Below are positions 1 to 8,500 of a DNA stretch of 64,000 bases, piece after piece. The notes under the pieces were generated by a model, which worked only from the letters and a program-made list of their open reading frames with translations, was not told where the DNA came from and did no database searches. The translations under genes were made by a program, and so were the position numbers. Position 1 is the first letter of the stretch, and every line of letters starts with the position of its first letter. The DNA lies in assembly GCA_028281765.1 (NCBI GenBank), contig JANQJF010000068.1:1-64000 (forward strand). The letters run 5' to 3'. The DNA comes from Planctomycetota bacterium (lineage in GTDB: Bacteria > Planctomycetota > UBA1135 > UBA2386).

Positions 1-57
1 TCCTGGTGATCCATCACAAGCCAAGGCTCTCCAACAGCCCGCGAGAGCGAGAGAAAA

Positions 58-131
58 TCGGGCCGCCCGGATTTGAACCGGGGATCTCCTGCTCCCAAAG
101 CAGGCGCGTTACCAGGCTACGCCACGGCCCG
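58..131 (-). tRNA. tRNA-Pro (anticodon TGG)
   Basis: Read on the minus strand this folds as a complete cloverleaf. It has a 7-bp acceptor CGGGCCG/CGGCCCG, a D arm with GCCTGGTAA, an anticodon stem CCTGC/GCAGG around loop TTTGGGA giving anticodon TGG, and a T arm CCCGG/CCGGG with TTCAAAT. The discriminator base is A. The next genomic bases are TTTTC, so CCA is not encoded and must be added by CCA-adding enzyme. The short T run just after the 3' end may aid termination. Confidence 0.96.
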
Positions 132-290
132 TCGTCACATCTGTGAACCCCGCTCGCGCGGCGCTCACTTCGCGCACCCTAACCCGTCCCACCGCCCCGT
201 CGCAATGCCCGTTCCCGTTCCTGGCGGGATCCGGACTCTCACTCCGCGCCCGCGGCTCGCGCCGCCCCGACCACGGGGTAAACTTCTCCC

Positions 291-512
291 ATGCTCCGCC
301 GCCTTCGCACGCTCGCCTGCGTCCTCGTGCCCCTCCTCGCCATGGCGGCGTGCGTCCCGCAGTACTACGACCGGTCCAAGCAGAAGGACCTCGCGATGGA
401 ATTCGATGCGGATCCGGGCTGGGTCGGGGTGCGGGACAAGATCGAGGCGGCGCGCGAGGGTGCGTTCGGTGGTTTTGGGGCGGCGCGTGCCGGTGGGTGC
501 GCGTGCCAGTGA
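291..512 (+). CDS. DUF4266-like small lipoprotein
   Basis: A 73-residue exported lipoprotein. Residues 1-20 form a basic, then hydrophobic signal ending in a lipobox LAMAAC, so Cys21 would be lipidated. The mature part has the look of DUF4266: a YYDR motif, then KDLAMEF, DADP, AAREGAFGG and a Gly/Cys-rich tail CAC. The family's function is not known to me beyond its habit of sitting beside DUF3570 and ApbE genes, as it does here. Its stop codon overlaps the likely GTG start of the next gene (GTGA), implying translational coupling. The family call rests on motif recall, not on a search. Confidence 0.8.
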   Translation: MLRRLRTLACVLVPLLAMAACVPQYYDRSKQKDLAMEFDADPGWVGVRDKIEAAREGAFGGFGAARAGGCACQ

Positions 513-1648
513 GAGGCACTCTGCCGGTCGTGCTCGCACTAGCGGGGGGGCTGGCGGCGCAGCAGACCGCGGATGAGGTCGAAGCCGAACCGGAGAACAG
601 CTTCCACTTCGACATCTACCGCTTCTCGCAGGACGACAACGGGGGGCAGGAGCTGCGGCGCGAAGACTTCGAGTACTACGCGCTGCGGGGCGGGCTGACG
701 ATGAAGCTCGACGACGAGCGGACGTTGCGGCTGCTCGCGCATCCGGCGTTCATCGAGAATCCGACGCCGGGGCCGCTGCCGTCGACGGTGATCAACGGCG
801 GGTCGACGTCGGCGTCCGGTGACCTCGCGACGCTCGACTCGCTGCTTGCGGTCGACATCGCGCCGGAAGGATCGCGGTGGACCTACAGCCCGGCGCTCTT
901 CTACCACCACCAGATCGACTACATCGGCGCGGGTTTCGACTTCGGCGCGACGCGGGACTTCGCGCGGAACGGGGCGCAGTTCGCGTTCAACTACGCGTTT
1001 CGGCACGACTTCCTCGAGCTGAACTACTGGGATCGTTCGTATCGCGGCTCCGACATCCGCGTGTCGAACAACTTCATGCTGTCGTGGGCGCAGGATATCG
1101 GACCGGACTGGCGCGGTTCGTTCAGCGCGCAGTATTCGCGGCAGGACGGGTTCCTCAGCGACCAGCACAATTTCGTCACGCTCGAGGACGGGGCCGGCAC
1201 GCCAGTGCTGCTCGTCGACGAAGTGCTCCCGAATCATCGCGACCGTGTGCAGCTCAACAGCCGCATCAAGTACTCGCCGGCGGTCGGCTACAGTCTCGGC
1301 CTCAACGGCAGCCACTACACCGACAACTGGGAACTCGAGCACTGGGCGGTCGAGCCGAACGCGCATGTGTCGCTCGGCGCCGGCTTCCGGCTCACGGCGT
1401 GGTGGCGGCACGTCGAGCAGACCGCGACGGAGTATTTCGCGGAACAGCCGGTCGCGGTGTCGCGCTTCCAGACGCAAGACAGTGACCTCGGCAACTTCCG
1501 CATGGAAGCGCCCGGCCTGACGTTGGCCTTCCCGCTGGGCGACGGCGACGGCTACCGGCGCGAGGGGAGCTTCACGCTCTACGGCTTCGACCGGAGTGAC
1601 GGCATCGAGGGGCTCGGCGCGAAGCTGCAGTTCGTGTGGCGATGGTGA
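509..1648 (+). CDS. DUF3570-like outer-membrane beta-barrel protein
   Basis: About 379 residues, rich in alternating aromatic/polar strands (for example TYSPALFYHHQIDYIGAGFDF) and ending in VWRW, typical of an outer-membrane barrel. The N-terminus has a signal peptide ending GLAA|QQ. The start is taken as GTG at 509 because it overlaps the upstream stop as GTGA; GTG at 497 in the same frame is an alternative. An in-frame extension upstream to 143 has no signal sequence and covers the DUF4266 gene, so it was not used. The position between DUF4266 and ApbE supports DUF3570. The role in the cluster is unknown; it may be a surface partner of a flavin-modified redox protein (inference). Confidence 0.78.
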   Translation: MRGTLPVVLALAGGLAAQQTADEVEAEPENSFHFDIYRFSQDDNGGQELRREDFEYYALRGGLTMKLDDERTLRLLAHPAFIENPTPGPLPSTVINGGSTSASGDLATLDSLLAVDIAPEGSRWTYSPALFYHHQIDYIGAGFDFGATRDFARNGAQFAFNYAFRHDFLELNYWDRSYRGSDIRVSNNFMLSWAQDIGPDWRGSFSAQYSRQDGFLSDQHNFVTLEDGAGTPVLLVDEVLPNHRDRVQLNSRIKYSPAVGYSLGLNGSHYTDNWELEHWAVEPNAHVSLGAGFRLTAWWRHVEQTATEYFAEQPVAVSRFQTQDSDLGNFRMEAPGLTLAFPLGDGDGYRREGSFTLYGFDRSDGIEGLGAKLQFVWRW

Positions 1649-2619
1649 GGCGCGCGGCGACCTTGCTGCCTGCGCTGCTGTTCCAGGCGTGCGCGGCACC
1701 CGAGCTGGCCGAGCGCGTCGAGATCACCGACGACGGCGTCGAGCTCGGCACGACCTATCACGTGACCGTCGTTGCTCGCGACACCGCGCGCGTTCGCGCC
1801 GACCTCGCGGCGGCGCGCGCGGAATGCCAGCGGCTCGGCTTGCTGCTCTCGGAGTGGCGCGACGACAGCGCGATCGCGCAGCTCAACCGCGACGCGTCGC
1901 GCGGTGCGGCGCGGGTCGGGCCGGAGCTGCGTCGCTTGCTCGGCGGCGCCCTGCACGTCGCGAAGGCGACGCGGGGCACGTTCGATCCGACCTGGCGTCC
2001 GCTCGGGAAGCTCTGGGACGAAGCCGAGGCGCGCGGCCGCATGCCGAGTGACGACGAGCTCGCCGACGCGTTGTCCCCGATCGGCTGGCGCAAGCTTACC
2101 CTGCGGGGCGACGCCGTGACCTTCGCGAATCCGAACACGCGGATCGGCATCGCGGGCTTCGCAAAAGGCTGGATCATCGACGCGGTGTTCGACGTGCTGC
2201 GCAAGCGCGGCCATCGCGACGTGCGCGTCAACATCGGCGGCGACGTGCGCATGAGCGGTGTCGCGGCAGACGGCGAAGCGTGGCGCCTGTCGGTCGTCGA
2301 CCCGTTCGACCCTGGCGTCATCCGTCGTCGCATCGCGGTGTCGAACACGTCGGTCGCGACGTCGGGCAACTACTTTCGCTTCCGTGAGATCGACGGTCGG
2401 CGCATCGGCCACATCCTCGATCCGCGCACCGGGCGGCCGCCCGCGTTCCAGGGCAGCGTCACGGTGCTGTCGCCGGACGCCGCGATGGCAGACGCGTTGG
2501 CGACGGCGCTGTTCGTGATGGGGCCGGAAGTCGGGATCCGATTCGCGGAGGCGGTGGAAGGTGTGGACGTGCTGTACGTGACGCGGAGTGGGATCATTTC
2601 GACGTTGCCGGAGCGGTAG
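1636..2619 (+). CDS. apbE: FAD:protein FMN transferase (ApbE family)
   Basis: 327 residues. ApbE transfers FMN from FAD onto a Thr or Ser of target flavoproteins in the periplasm, using Mg2+. Family landmarks are present: TFDPTWRPLGKLW, GIAGFAKGWIIDAV (AKG core), VNIGGDVR, TSVATSGNYFR, HILDPRTGRPP and the C-terminal ADALATALFVMG. The N-terminus has a hydrophobic stretch ending FQAC, an acceptable though non-classical lipobox, fitting known ApbE lipoproteins. It overlaps the end of the DUF3570 gene by 13 bases, so the three genes form one unit. No obvious FMN acceptor protein (NqrB/C or RnfG type) is in this window. Confidence 0.93.
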   Translation: MAMVRRAATLLPALLFQACAAPELAERVEITDDGVELGTTYHVTVVARDTARVRADLAAARAECQRLGLLLSEWRDDSAIAQLNRDASRGAARVGPELRRLLGGALHVAKATRGTFDPTWRPLGKLWDEAEARGRMPSDDELADALSPIGWRKLTLRGDAVTFANPNTRIGIAGFAKGWIIDAVFDVLRKRGHRDVRVNIGGDVRMSGVAADGEAWRLSVVDPFDPGVIRRRIAVSNTSVATSGNYFRFREIDGRRIGHILDPRTGRPPAFQGSVTVLSPDAAMADALATALFVMGPEVGIRFAEAVEGVDVLYVTRSGIISTLPER

Positions 2620-2636
2620 GGGCGCCCGTGCCCGAC

Positions 2637-3812
2637 TTAGTCGCGTCGCATCAACGTCTTCACCCGCTCGTGCGGCAATCCGTACACTCGATTCCCGTTC
2701 ACCCCCGTCATCGTCCGCGCCGCGACCAGTGCGTTCACGATCGCCTCTTCCGTCGCGCGGACCGTCGCGAGAAACACCGCGTCGATGAACTGCGTGTGTA
2801 GATACCGCGTCGGGATCTTGCCGCCCTCTCGCGGCTCGTCGCCGTGACCCGTCGAGAACGCCAAGAAGATGTCCCCCGAGTACGTCGATGCGTAGCTGCC
2901 CACTCGGGCCAAGCCCATCGTCGCGCGCCGCGCGACGCGCTCGAGTTGCGTCGGGGTCATCGGCACGTCGGTCGCGATCACGATCAGGATCGATCCGTCG
3001 CCGTCGTCGGGGCGGCGATACTCGGGCTGCAGATCGGTGATGATCCGGCCGACCGGCACACCGTCCAGTCGCAGCTCGTCGCGGTGCCCGTAGTTCGCCT
3101 GCACGAGAATGCCGACCGTGTGCTCCTGCGCGCCGACGCGAATCCTTCGTGACGACGTGCCGATGCCGCCCTTGAAGCCGTGGCACGTCATCCCGGTGCC
3201 GCCGCCGACGTTGCCTTCGGCGACCGGTCCCGATTTCGCGCCGTCGAGCGCGGCGAACACGTGTTCGGCCGTGACGTGGAAGCCGTAGATATCGTTGAGG
3301 CTGCCGTCCCAGGTCTCGCCGACGACCGGTAGGTTGATCGTGTCGACGCCGTCGCGCTGCAGCGACCATTTGATCGCGGCGGAGCTCACGTCGCCGATAC
3401 TGATCGTGTTTGTCATCAGGATCGGGGAGATGAGCCGGCCGAATTCACGGATGTAGTGCGTGCCGGTCATCTCGCCGTCGCCGTTGTGCGTGTGCACGGC
3501 CGCGAACACGCGGGTGCCCGTGTCGACGCGGATCGCGGTCACGCCGGTGCGCGCCGCGTGGCGGCCCTCGCCATCGATCACGGTCGCGTGACCGACGAGA
3601 ACGCCCGCGACGTCGGTGATCGCGTTGTGCTCGCCCGGCGTGCCGTCGAAGCGGATGCCGAGGTCGCGAGCACGGACGCCCGCCGCGGGCGCGTCGGCCG
3701 CATGCGAGGCCGTCGTGGCCTCGTTCTGACGAGGCTCGGTAGCGTCGGTGGGAACGGAGCAAGCACCGAGTGCGCAGGAGAATCCGGCCGCGAGGCGAAG
3801 GCGGTTCGTCAT
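2637..3812 (-). CDS. P1 family peptidase (DmpA/BapA-type aminopeptidase), lipoprotein
   Basis: 391 residues from an ATG at 3812. Residues 1-18 form a lipoprotein signal ending LGAC. The body matches the self-processing Ntn-like P1 peptidases: the N-terminal GTPGEHNAITDVAGVLVGH block, MTNTISIGDV, then GGGTGM followed by KGGIGTSSR, around which the autocleavage site and nucleophilic Ser of the family lie, and IVIATDVPMTPTQLERVARRA near the C-terminus. Members remove N-terminal D- or beta-amino acids from small peptides. Convergent with apbE, 17 bases apart, and divergent from the gene at 3941. The substrate is unknown. Confidence 0.93.
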   Translation of the reverse strand: MTNRLRLAAGFSCALGACSVPTDATEPRQNEATTASHAADAPAAGVRARDLGIRFDGTPGEHNAITDVAGVLVGHATVIDGEGRHAARTGVTAIRVDTGTRVFAAVHTHNGDGEMTGTHYIREFGRLISPILMTNTISIGDVSSAAIKWSLQRDGVDTINLPVVGETWDGSLNDIYGFHVTAEHVFAALDGAKSGPVAEGNVGGGTGMTCHGFKGGIGTSSRRIRVGAQEHTVGILVQANYGHRDELRLDGVPVGRIITDLQPEYRRPDDGDGSILIVIATDVPMTPTQLERVARRATMGLARVGSYASTYSGDIFLAFSTGHGDEPREGGKIPTRYLHTQFIDAVFLATVRATEEAIVNALVAARTMTGVNGNRVYGLPHERVKTLMRRD

Positions 3813-3940
3813 GCGGTGACGATATCCGACCGACCCGCCGTTCGCGGGGACGCTGCGTTTCGCCGTGACACGAAATCCATAGATTTGATTGCGACTGCCG
3901 TTCGCACACGTCAATGCGCGCATGCGCTACCATTGCGGGC

Positions 3941-5251
3941 ATGCTGAGAGCCATCGTCTGCCTAGCGATGTCGGTGAGCGCGGGGATCGCTCAGATTCCT
4001 GCGGGGAGCTACATCGTCTCTTCGTTCGAGAACGGGAACGCGACGCCAGGAGGTCTCTTCCTCGTCGACCCGAGAAACCCCGGACCCGCAGTCGCGATCC
4101 AAGGCTTGGATCCGGAGCTCGTGGGGATCGGGATCTCCGCTTCGAACGGCGCGAACGCCGTCGGGATCGATCCCGAGACGGAAATCATCTACGTCGGCGA
4201 AGTCGGCCCGCCCGGCACGCAGATCGATCTGCACGAGATCACGTTGAACGGCACGATGGCCGTGCCGATCCTCAAGACCCCGATCGGTACGGTGAGTGCC
4301 TTCGCGCAGTTCGGTGGGGGCATCAGCCAGATTCACGTTCTGCCGAACGGCGACGCGATCCTGGTGCTCGCCGATCTGGACGTCTCACCACCGCTCAACG
4401 GCGCGCCGCTCGCCTACTACTCGCTGCTGACCGGCACGGTGACGCCGATCAACGCGACGCTGAACGGCTCGACCTTCGGGCAGTCGGTCACCGCGGACGC
4501 GGACAACGAGCTCATCTACGTCGCGATGTACCAGGGTTCGATGCAGGTGTTCGAGGTGCCGTTCAGCGGCGGCCCCGGGACGTTCGTCGGGTCGATGGGC
4601 GGTGCGCCCGGCATGGCGATGAACAGTGACGGCCTGATCGTGAGCGCCGGCAGTTCGTCCATCCAGTTCATGGATCCGGCGACGGGCATCGTCACGACCG
4701 GGCCCATCGTCGGCAGCAACATCAACGGGCTGTCGATCGAAGCGGCGACCGATTCGCCGGTGTGCGTCCTGAACAACCTCTCGGGACCGCCCGGTGTCTA
4801 CCGCGTCGATCCGAGTGGCACGGTGCACCTGCTCGCCAGCAACTACACCGGCGTCGGCTCCGGCATCGCGGTCAAGACGAACCCGCGGACGTACGGCGCG
4901 TTCACGCCCGGCAACGAGACCTATCGCTGGGTCGCTACGCCGAACGCCGGCGGCCTGCCGCAGCAGGGCAACCTCTCATTCGGGATCCAGCTCAACGCGA
5001 GCAACGGGGACGCGACCGGTGCGCTGCTCTTCGGCGTCGGGCCGAACAGCGCGAACGTGCTCGGGTTCCAGCTGCTCGTGAACGCGGCGCTGTCGTTCCC
5101 GATGCCGACGAACGGCTCGGTCTCACTCCCGATCCCCGCGGTGACGACGCCGATCGGGATGCGCGTCTACTTCCAGACGCTGCACGCCGACCCCGGTGCA
5201 CCGCAGGGCATCGCGGCGTCCGACGGCCTCGTGTTCGAGATCATGCCGTAG
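3941..5251 (+). CDS. Secreted beta-propeller-like protein with lineage C-terminal module
   Basis: 436 residues beginning at ATG 3941. The signal peptide is residues 1-16, ending AGIA|Q. Residues 17-310 are all-beta with loosely repeating units rich in Gly, Asp and Thr (YIVSSFENGN, IIYVGEVGPPG, LIYVAMYQG), suggesting a propeller of the SMP-30/NHL sort; no enzyme motif is visible. Residues about 320-436 form the all-beta C-terminal module seen in many exported proteins of this window, ending in a PGAPQG...DGLVFEI block similar to the peroxidase at 6860. Its 3' end overlaps the convergent glycosyltransferase gene by 11 bases. Function unknown. Confidence 0.82.
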   Translation: MLRAIVCLAMSVSAGIAQIPAGSYIVSSFENGNATPGGLFLVDPRNPGPAVAIQGLDPELVGIGISASNGANAVGIDPETEIIYVGEVGPPGTQIDLHEITLNGTMAVPILKTPIGTVSAFAQFGGGISQIHVLPNGDAILVLADLDVSPPLNGAPLAYYSLLTGTVTPINATLNGSTFGQSVTADADNELIYVAMYQGSMQVFEVPFSGGPGTFVGSMGGAPGMAMNSDGLIVSAGSSSIQFMDPATGIVTTGPIVGSNINGLSIEAATDSPVCVLNNLSGPPGVYRVDPSGTVHLLASNYTGVGSGIAVKTNPRTYGAFTPGNETYRWVATPNAGGLPQQGNLSFGIQLNASNGDATGALLFGVGPNSANVLGFQLLVNAALSFPMPTNGSVSLPIPAVTTPIGMRVYFQTLHADPGAPQGIAASDGLVFEIMP

Positions 5252-6572
5252 CGTCGGCGTCGGCCGAGATCTCGGACAGCGCGCGGCGCACCCGTGTCGA
5301 TTCGCGGGTGCTCGTCGACGGGCCGAACAGCTCGCGGAGCAGGCCTTCGGCGTTGCGCTTCCAGGAGAACGACGACTCGACGATCTCGCGTCCGGCGTAG
5401 CCCATGCTGCGCAATCGCTCGGGATCCTCGAGCGCGGCCTCCAGTGCGGTCTGCAGGTCTTCGGTCTCGCCTGGCGGCACGACCCAGCCGTGCTGACCGG
5501 GGCGCTCGCGTCCCGGCCGCGCGAGATCCAGGAGCGAGCGTAGGCCGCAGTCGGTCGTCATCACGACCGGCGTGCGCGCGCCGAGCGCGTCGACGTACGC
5601 GATCCCGAATGCCTCGGACCACGACGGCATCGCGAACAGATCCGCCCACGCGAGCCACTGGACGAGCTCGAAGTGCGGGATCAGTCCGTGCAGCGTGATG
5701 CGGTCGCACGCGGGCGACTCGGCGATCTGGCGGTGCAGGCTCGGCGGCGCGTTCGTGAACAGGTGCAGCTGCGGCAGTCGGCCGGTGGTCTGGCAGCTCT
5801 CGAATGCCTCGACCAGCTCTTCGAACCCCTTGCGGCGGTAGTAGTTTGCCGCGGAGACGATGATCGGGCCGTCGCCGAGTTCGGGCGGCCGGCGATAGGC
5901 GAGCTGGGCCTGGTTCGCGACAGTCGCGCCGTTCTGGAGGAAGCGGCAGTTCGTGAGACCCATCTCGCGGTTGAGGTGCGAGACCATGTGCGGCCCGGCG
6001 GCGAACAGCGCGTCGGCGCGTTGGGCGTGGCGGATGAACGTCTTGCCGAGGCGCGTGTCGCGGCGCAGACGCATCACGTCGTCGGCGGAGTGTTCGATGA
6101 AGCCGACCGGCACCTTCAGTCGTTCGCCGAGCTCCAGCGCGACGGAGCCCCAAGGCACGACTCCGTGGGCGAGGATGGCGTCGGGACGCCACGACTCGCA
6201 CGCCTGATCCAGCGGGCCCTGGAGCACTTGGTGCGTCCACGACAGGATCGAAGCCGGGAAGCGCGGTGCCACGTGATAGCGCGCGAAACGCGGGAATGCG
6301 TACGGCGTCCGCGGGGAGTAGATCGGGATCCCTTCGATCGCGTACTCGACCGGGCGCACGAGGTGTGCGCGGCACTTGCTCGAGAAGCGTGCGGTCCACT
6401 CCGGCAGCGCCGGCGCGGGGCTGAACAGCCGCACGTCGGCGCCGAGATCACGCGCCGCCTCCGCCTGCCGCACGTGGTAGACCCCGAGCAGACGCTGGTT
6501 CGGCCACGGCACCGCCATGGACAGGATCAGGACGCGTCGTCCTGGCCACTGGGATTCGGAGGAAGCGCTCAT
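5241..6572 (-). CDS. Glycosyltransferase family 4 protein
   Basis: 443 residues, with two Rossmann-like halves of the GT-B fold. The N-terminal half has VLILSMAVPWPNQ and LGVYHVRQAEAARDLGADVRLFSP. The C-terminal half begins GPIIVSAANYYRRKGFEELVEAF and holds the donor site PSWSEAFGIAYVDALG. In that site the usual EX7E pair reads E-x7-D, a conservative change. It retains the downstream WVVPPGETEDLQTAL. It would transfer a sugar from a nucleotide donor, probably in surface polysaccharide or lipid-linked glycan synthesis. It stands alone, divergent from the peroxidase gene. Acceptor and sugar cannot be told. Confidence 0.92.
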   Translation of the reverse strand: MSASSESQWPGRRVLILSMAVPWPNQRLLGVYHVRQAEAARDLGADVRLFSPAPALPEWTARFSSKCRAHLVRPVEYAIEGIPIYSPRTPYAFPRFARYHVAPRFPASILSWTHQVLQGPLDQACESWRPDAILAHGVVPWGSVALELGERLKVPVGFIEHSADDVMRLRRDTRLGKTFIRHAQRADALFAAGPHMVSHLNREMGLTNCRFLQNGATVANQAQLAYRRPPELGDGPIIVSAANYYRRKGFEELVEAFESCQTTGRLPQLHLFTNAPPSLHRQIAESPACDRITLHGLIPHFELVQWLAWADLFAMPSWSEAFGIAYVDALGARTPVVMTTDCGLRSLLDLARPGRERPGQHGWVVPPGETEDLQTALEAALEDPERLRSMGYAGREIVESSFSWKRNAEGLLRELFGPSTSTRESTRVRRALSEISADADATA

Positions 6573-6859
6573 GGGTGTGTGGTTGGCGTCTCTCCTGGGT
6601 GCATCAGTTCGCGAACGGTCCGGTCAGGGTCGGAATCGTCGAAGCCGACCGAACAAGGCCGGGCCCAGGATCGCGGCGAGCACGACCCCCGGTAGCGAAG
6701 CTTGAACATGGGTGTGGGTCCTCCCAATCGCCGGGCGAGGGCGAAACTGCTGGGAAGTCGGTGTGTGTTGACTTATCGGCCACTCGCCGCGCGGCGCCGG
6801 AGCGAAATCCGGCCCCCCATGACCCTCCCGAACCCGGCGTGGTACGATTCGTCCTCCCG
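6573..6859. other. Divergent intergenic region between the GT4 and peroxidase genes
   Basis: 287 bases between the start of the minus-strand glycosyltransferase and the plus-strand peroxidase. No convincing coding frame was seen: a reading frame runs through into the peroxidase but is Arg/Pro-rich and lacks any domain. It should hold both promoters. A TTGACT hexamer lies near 6768, but no matching -10 hexamer at good spacing was found. Confidence 0.6.
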
Positions 6860-8494
6860 ATGCTCCTCGTCACCGCTCAGCGATTCGCGATCGCGGGCTG
6901 CCTCCTCGGCTCGCTCGCGGCCCAGACCTTTCCCGAACTCCCCGTGCCAGCGGGCAACCCGATCACACCCGAGAAGGCCCTGCTCGGGAAGGCGCTGTTC
7001 TGGGACGAGCAGCTCTCTTCGACCAACACTGTCGCCTGCGGGACCTGCCATCGGCACTCGGCCGGCGGCGGGGATCCGCGTTTGGCTCTGAATCCCGGAC
7101 CCGATGGGCTCTACGGCACTCCGGACGACGTGCGCGGTTCGCCGGGCGTCATCGCGCAGAACATCGGCGGGCAGTATGTCTACCTTCCCGAATTCGGAAT
7201 CCGTGAGCAGGTCACCCGGCGCGCGGCGCCATCCGTGATCAATTCGGCGTATTTCGACGAGCTCTTCTGGGACGGTCGGGCTTCCGACGTGTTTCGGGAT
7301 CCGACGAACGGTTCGGTCGTGCTGCCGAGTGGTGCCGCGCTCGAGAACCAGGCTGCCCGTCCGCCGATCAGCCCCGTCGAGATGGCCCACGGAAACGCGA
7401 ACTGGGCCGACATCGCCGCGCGCATCGCCGATCTGAGCCCGCTCGCGGTCGCGTCCGATGTACCGGCCGAGCTCGAGACCTGGATCGGTGAGCGCAGCTA
7501 TCGGGATCTCTTCGAAGAGGTCTTCACGACGAACGAGGTGACGCCATCTCGCATCGTCATGGCGATCGCGACATACCAGCGGACGCTGGTCTCCGATCAG
7601 TCGCTGATCGACCGGCACTTCAACGACGGCGTGCCCGTGCCGCAGGACGTCTCGCGCGGGATCGATGTGTTCCTCGGCAGCGGGCTGTGCTTCTTGTGCC
7701 ACGCGATCGAGCCGAGCTTTGCCGCCTACTTCAACACAGGTGTGCGTCCGATCGAAGAAGACCGCGGCCGCGGGGCGCTCACCGGATTCGAGGTCGACCA
7801 GGGGGCGTTCAAGGTGCCGACCCTGCGCAACCTCACGCTGCGCTCGACGTTCTTCCACAATGGAGGACTGACGACGCTCGAGGAGGTCGTCGAGTTCTAC
7901 GACCGCGGCGGTGACTTCGCGCCTTCCGCGAACGGCCCGATGTTCGTCCTCAACCTGCCGGAGACGGACAAGGCCGCGCTCGTCGCGTTTCTGGAAGCGC
8001 TCACTGATCCGCGTGTCGAGCAGGAACTGCCGCCGTTCGATCGGCCGATCCTGTTCACCGAGCGCGTCGAAGCGGGTGAGCACGTAACGGAGATCGGCGT
8101 CGGCACGAACGGCACGTTCGGGTTCGTGCCTGAAGTGGTCGCGATCGAGCCACCGGTGCTCGGCAACCCCGAGTTCACGCTCGGCGTCGGCAACGCGGTC
8201 AGCGGGATGCCCGCGGCGCTGCTGCTCGACGTCGCAGGCGGCGACGGCTCGGTCGCGTTCCAGGGCGTGCCTCTGTATCTCGGACTGACGCCCGGGCTGC
8301 AGTTCCTCGACCTCGGCGTGCTCGCGGGCAACGGCTGGGGCCAGGGGCACGCATCGTTGAGCTTCCCGATTCCCAACGTCGGATCGCTCGGAGGCGTCGC
8401 GCTCCACCTGCAGCTGCTGATGCCGGACCCGGGCGGCCCGCAGGGCTACGCCGGATCGTCGGCGAAGCGCGTCGAGCTGTTCGCGCCGCGCTAG
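6860..8494 (+). CDS. Secreted di-haem cytochrome c peroxidase (MauG/CcpA-like) fused to C-terminal module
   Basis: 544 residues from ATG 6860; the signal peptide ends SLAA|Q. Residues 22-410 form a di-haem peroxidase: LGKALFWDEQLS, the first haem site CGTCH at residues 60-64, the second CFLCH at 277-281, FKVPTLRNLTLRSTFFHNGG, and a closing TDKAALVAFLEALT. These enzymes reduce hydrogen peroxide or oxidise protein side chains in the periplasm. From about residue 430 the protein continues into an all-beta module with PALLLDVAGG, LSFPIPN and DPGGPQGYAGS, similar in style to the end of the gene at 3941. A peroxidase carrying this tail is unusual and suggests surface attachment. Confidence 0.92.
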   Translation: MLLVTAQRFAIAGCLLGSLAAQTFPELPVPAGNPITPEKALLGKALFWDEQLSSTNTVACGTCHRHSAGGGDPRLALNPGPDGLYGTPDDVRGSPGVIAQNIGGQYVYLPEFGIREQVTRRAAPSVINSAYFDELFWDGRASDVFRDPTNGSVVLPSGAALENQAARPPISPVEMAHGNANWADIAARIADLSPLAVASDVPAELETWIGERSYRDLFEEVFTTNEVTPSRIVMAIATYQRTLVSDQSLIDRHFNDGVPVPQDVSRGIDVFLGSGLCFLCHAIEPSFAAYFNTGVRPIEEDRGRGALTGFEVDQGAFKVPTLRNLTLRSTFFHNGGLTTLEEVVEFYDRGGDFAPSANGPMFVLNLPETDKAALVAFLEALTDPRVEQELPPFDRPILFTERVEAGEHVTEIGVGTNGTFGFVPEVVAIEPPVLGNPEFTLGVGNAVSGMPAALLLDVAGGDGSVAFQGVPLYLGLTPGLQFLDLGVLAGNGWGQGHASLSFPIPNVGSLGGVALHLQLLMPDPGGPQGYAGSSAKRVELFAPR

Positions 8495-8500
8495 CCCGGA

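Noticed and set aside
143..508. N-terminal extension of the DUF3570 frame back to 143
   Set aside because: It covers the DUF4266 gene, has no homology-like features, and the signal peptide sits at 509 onward.
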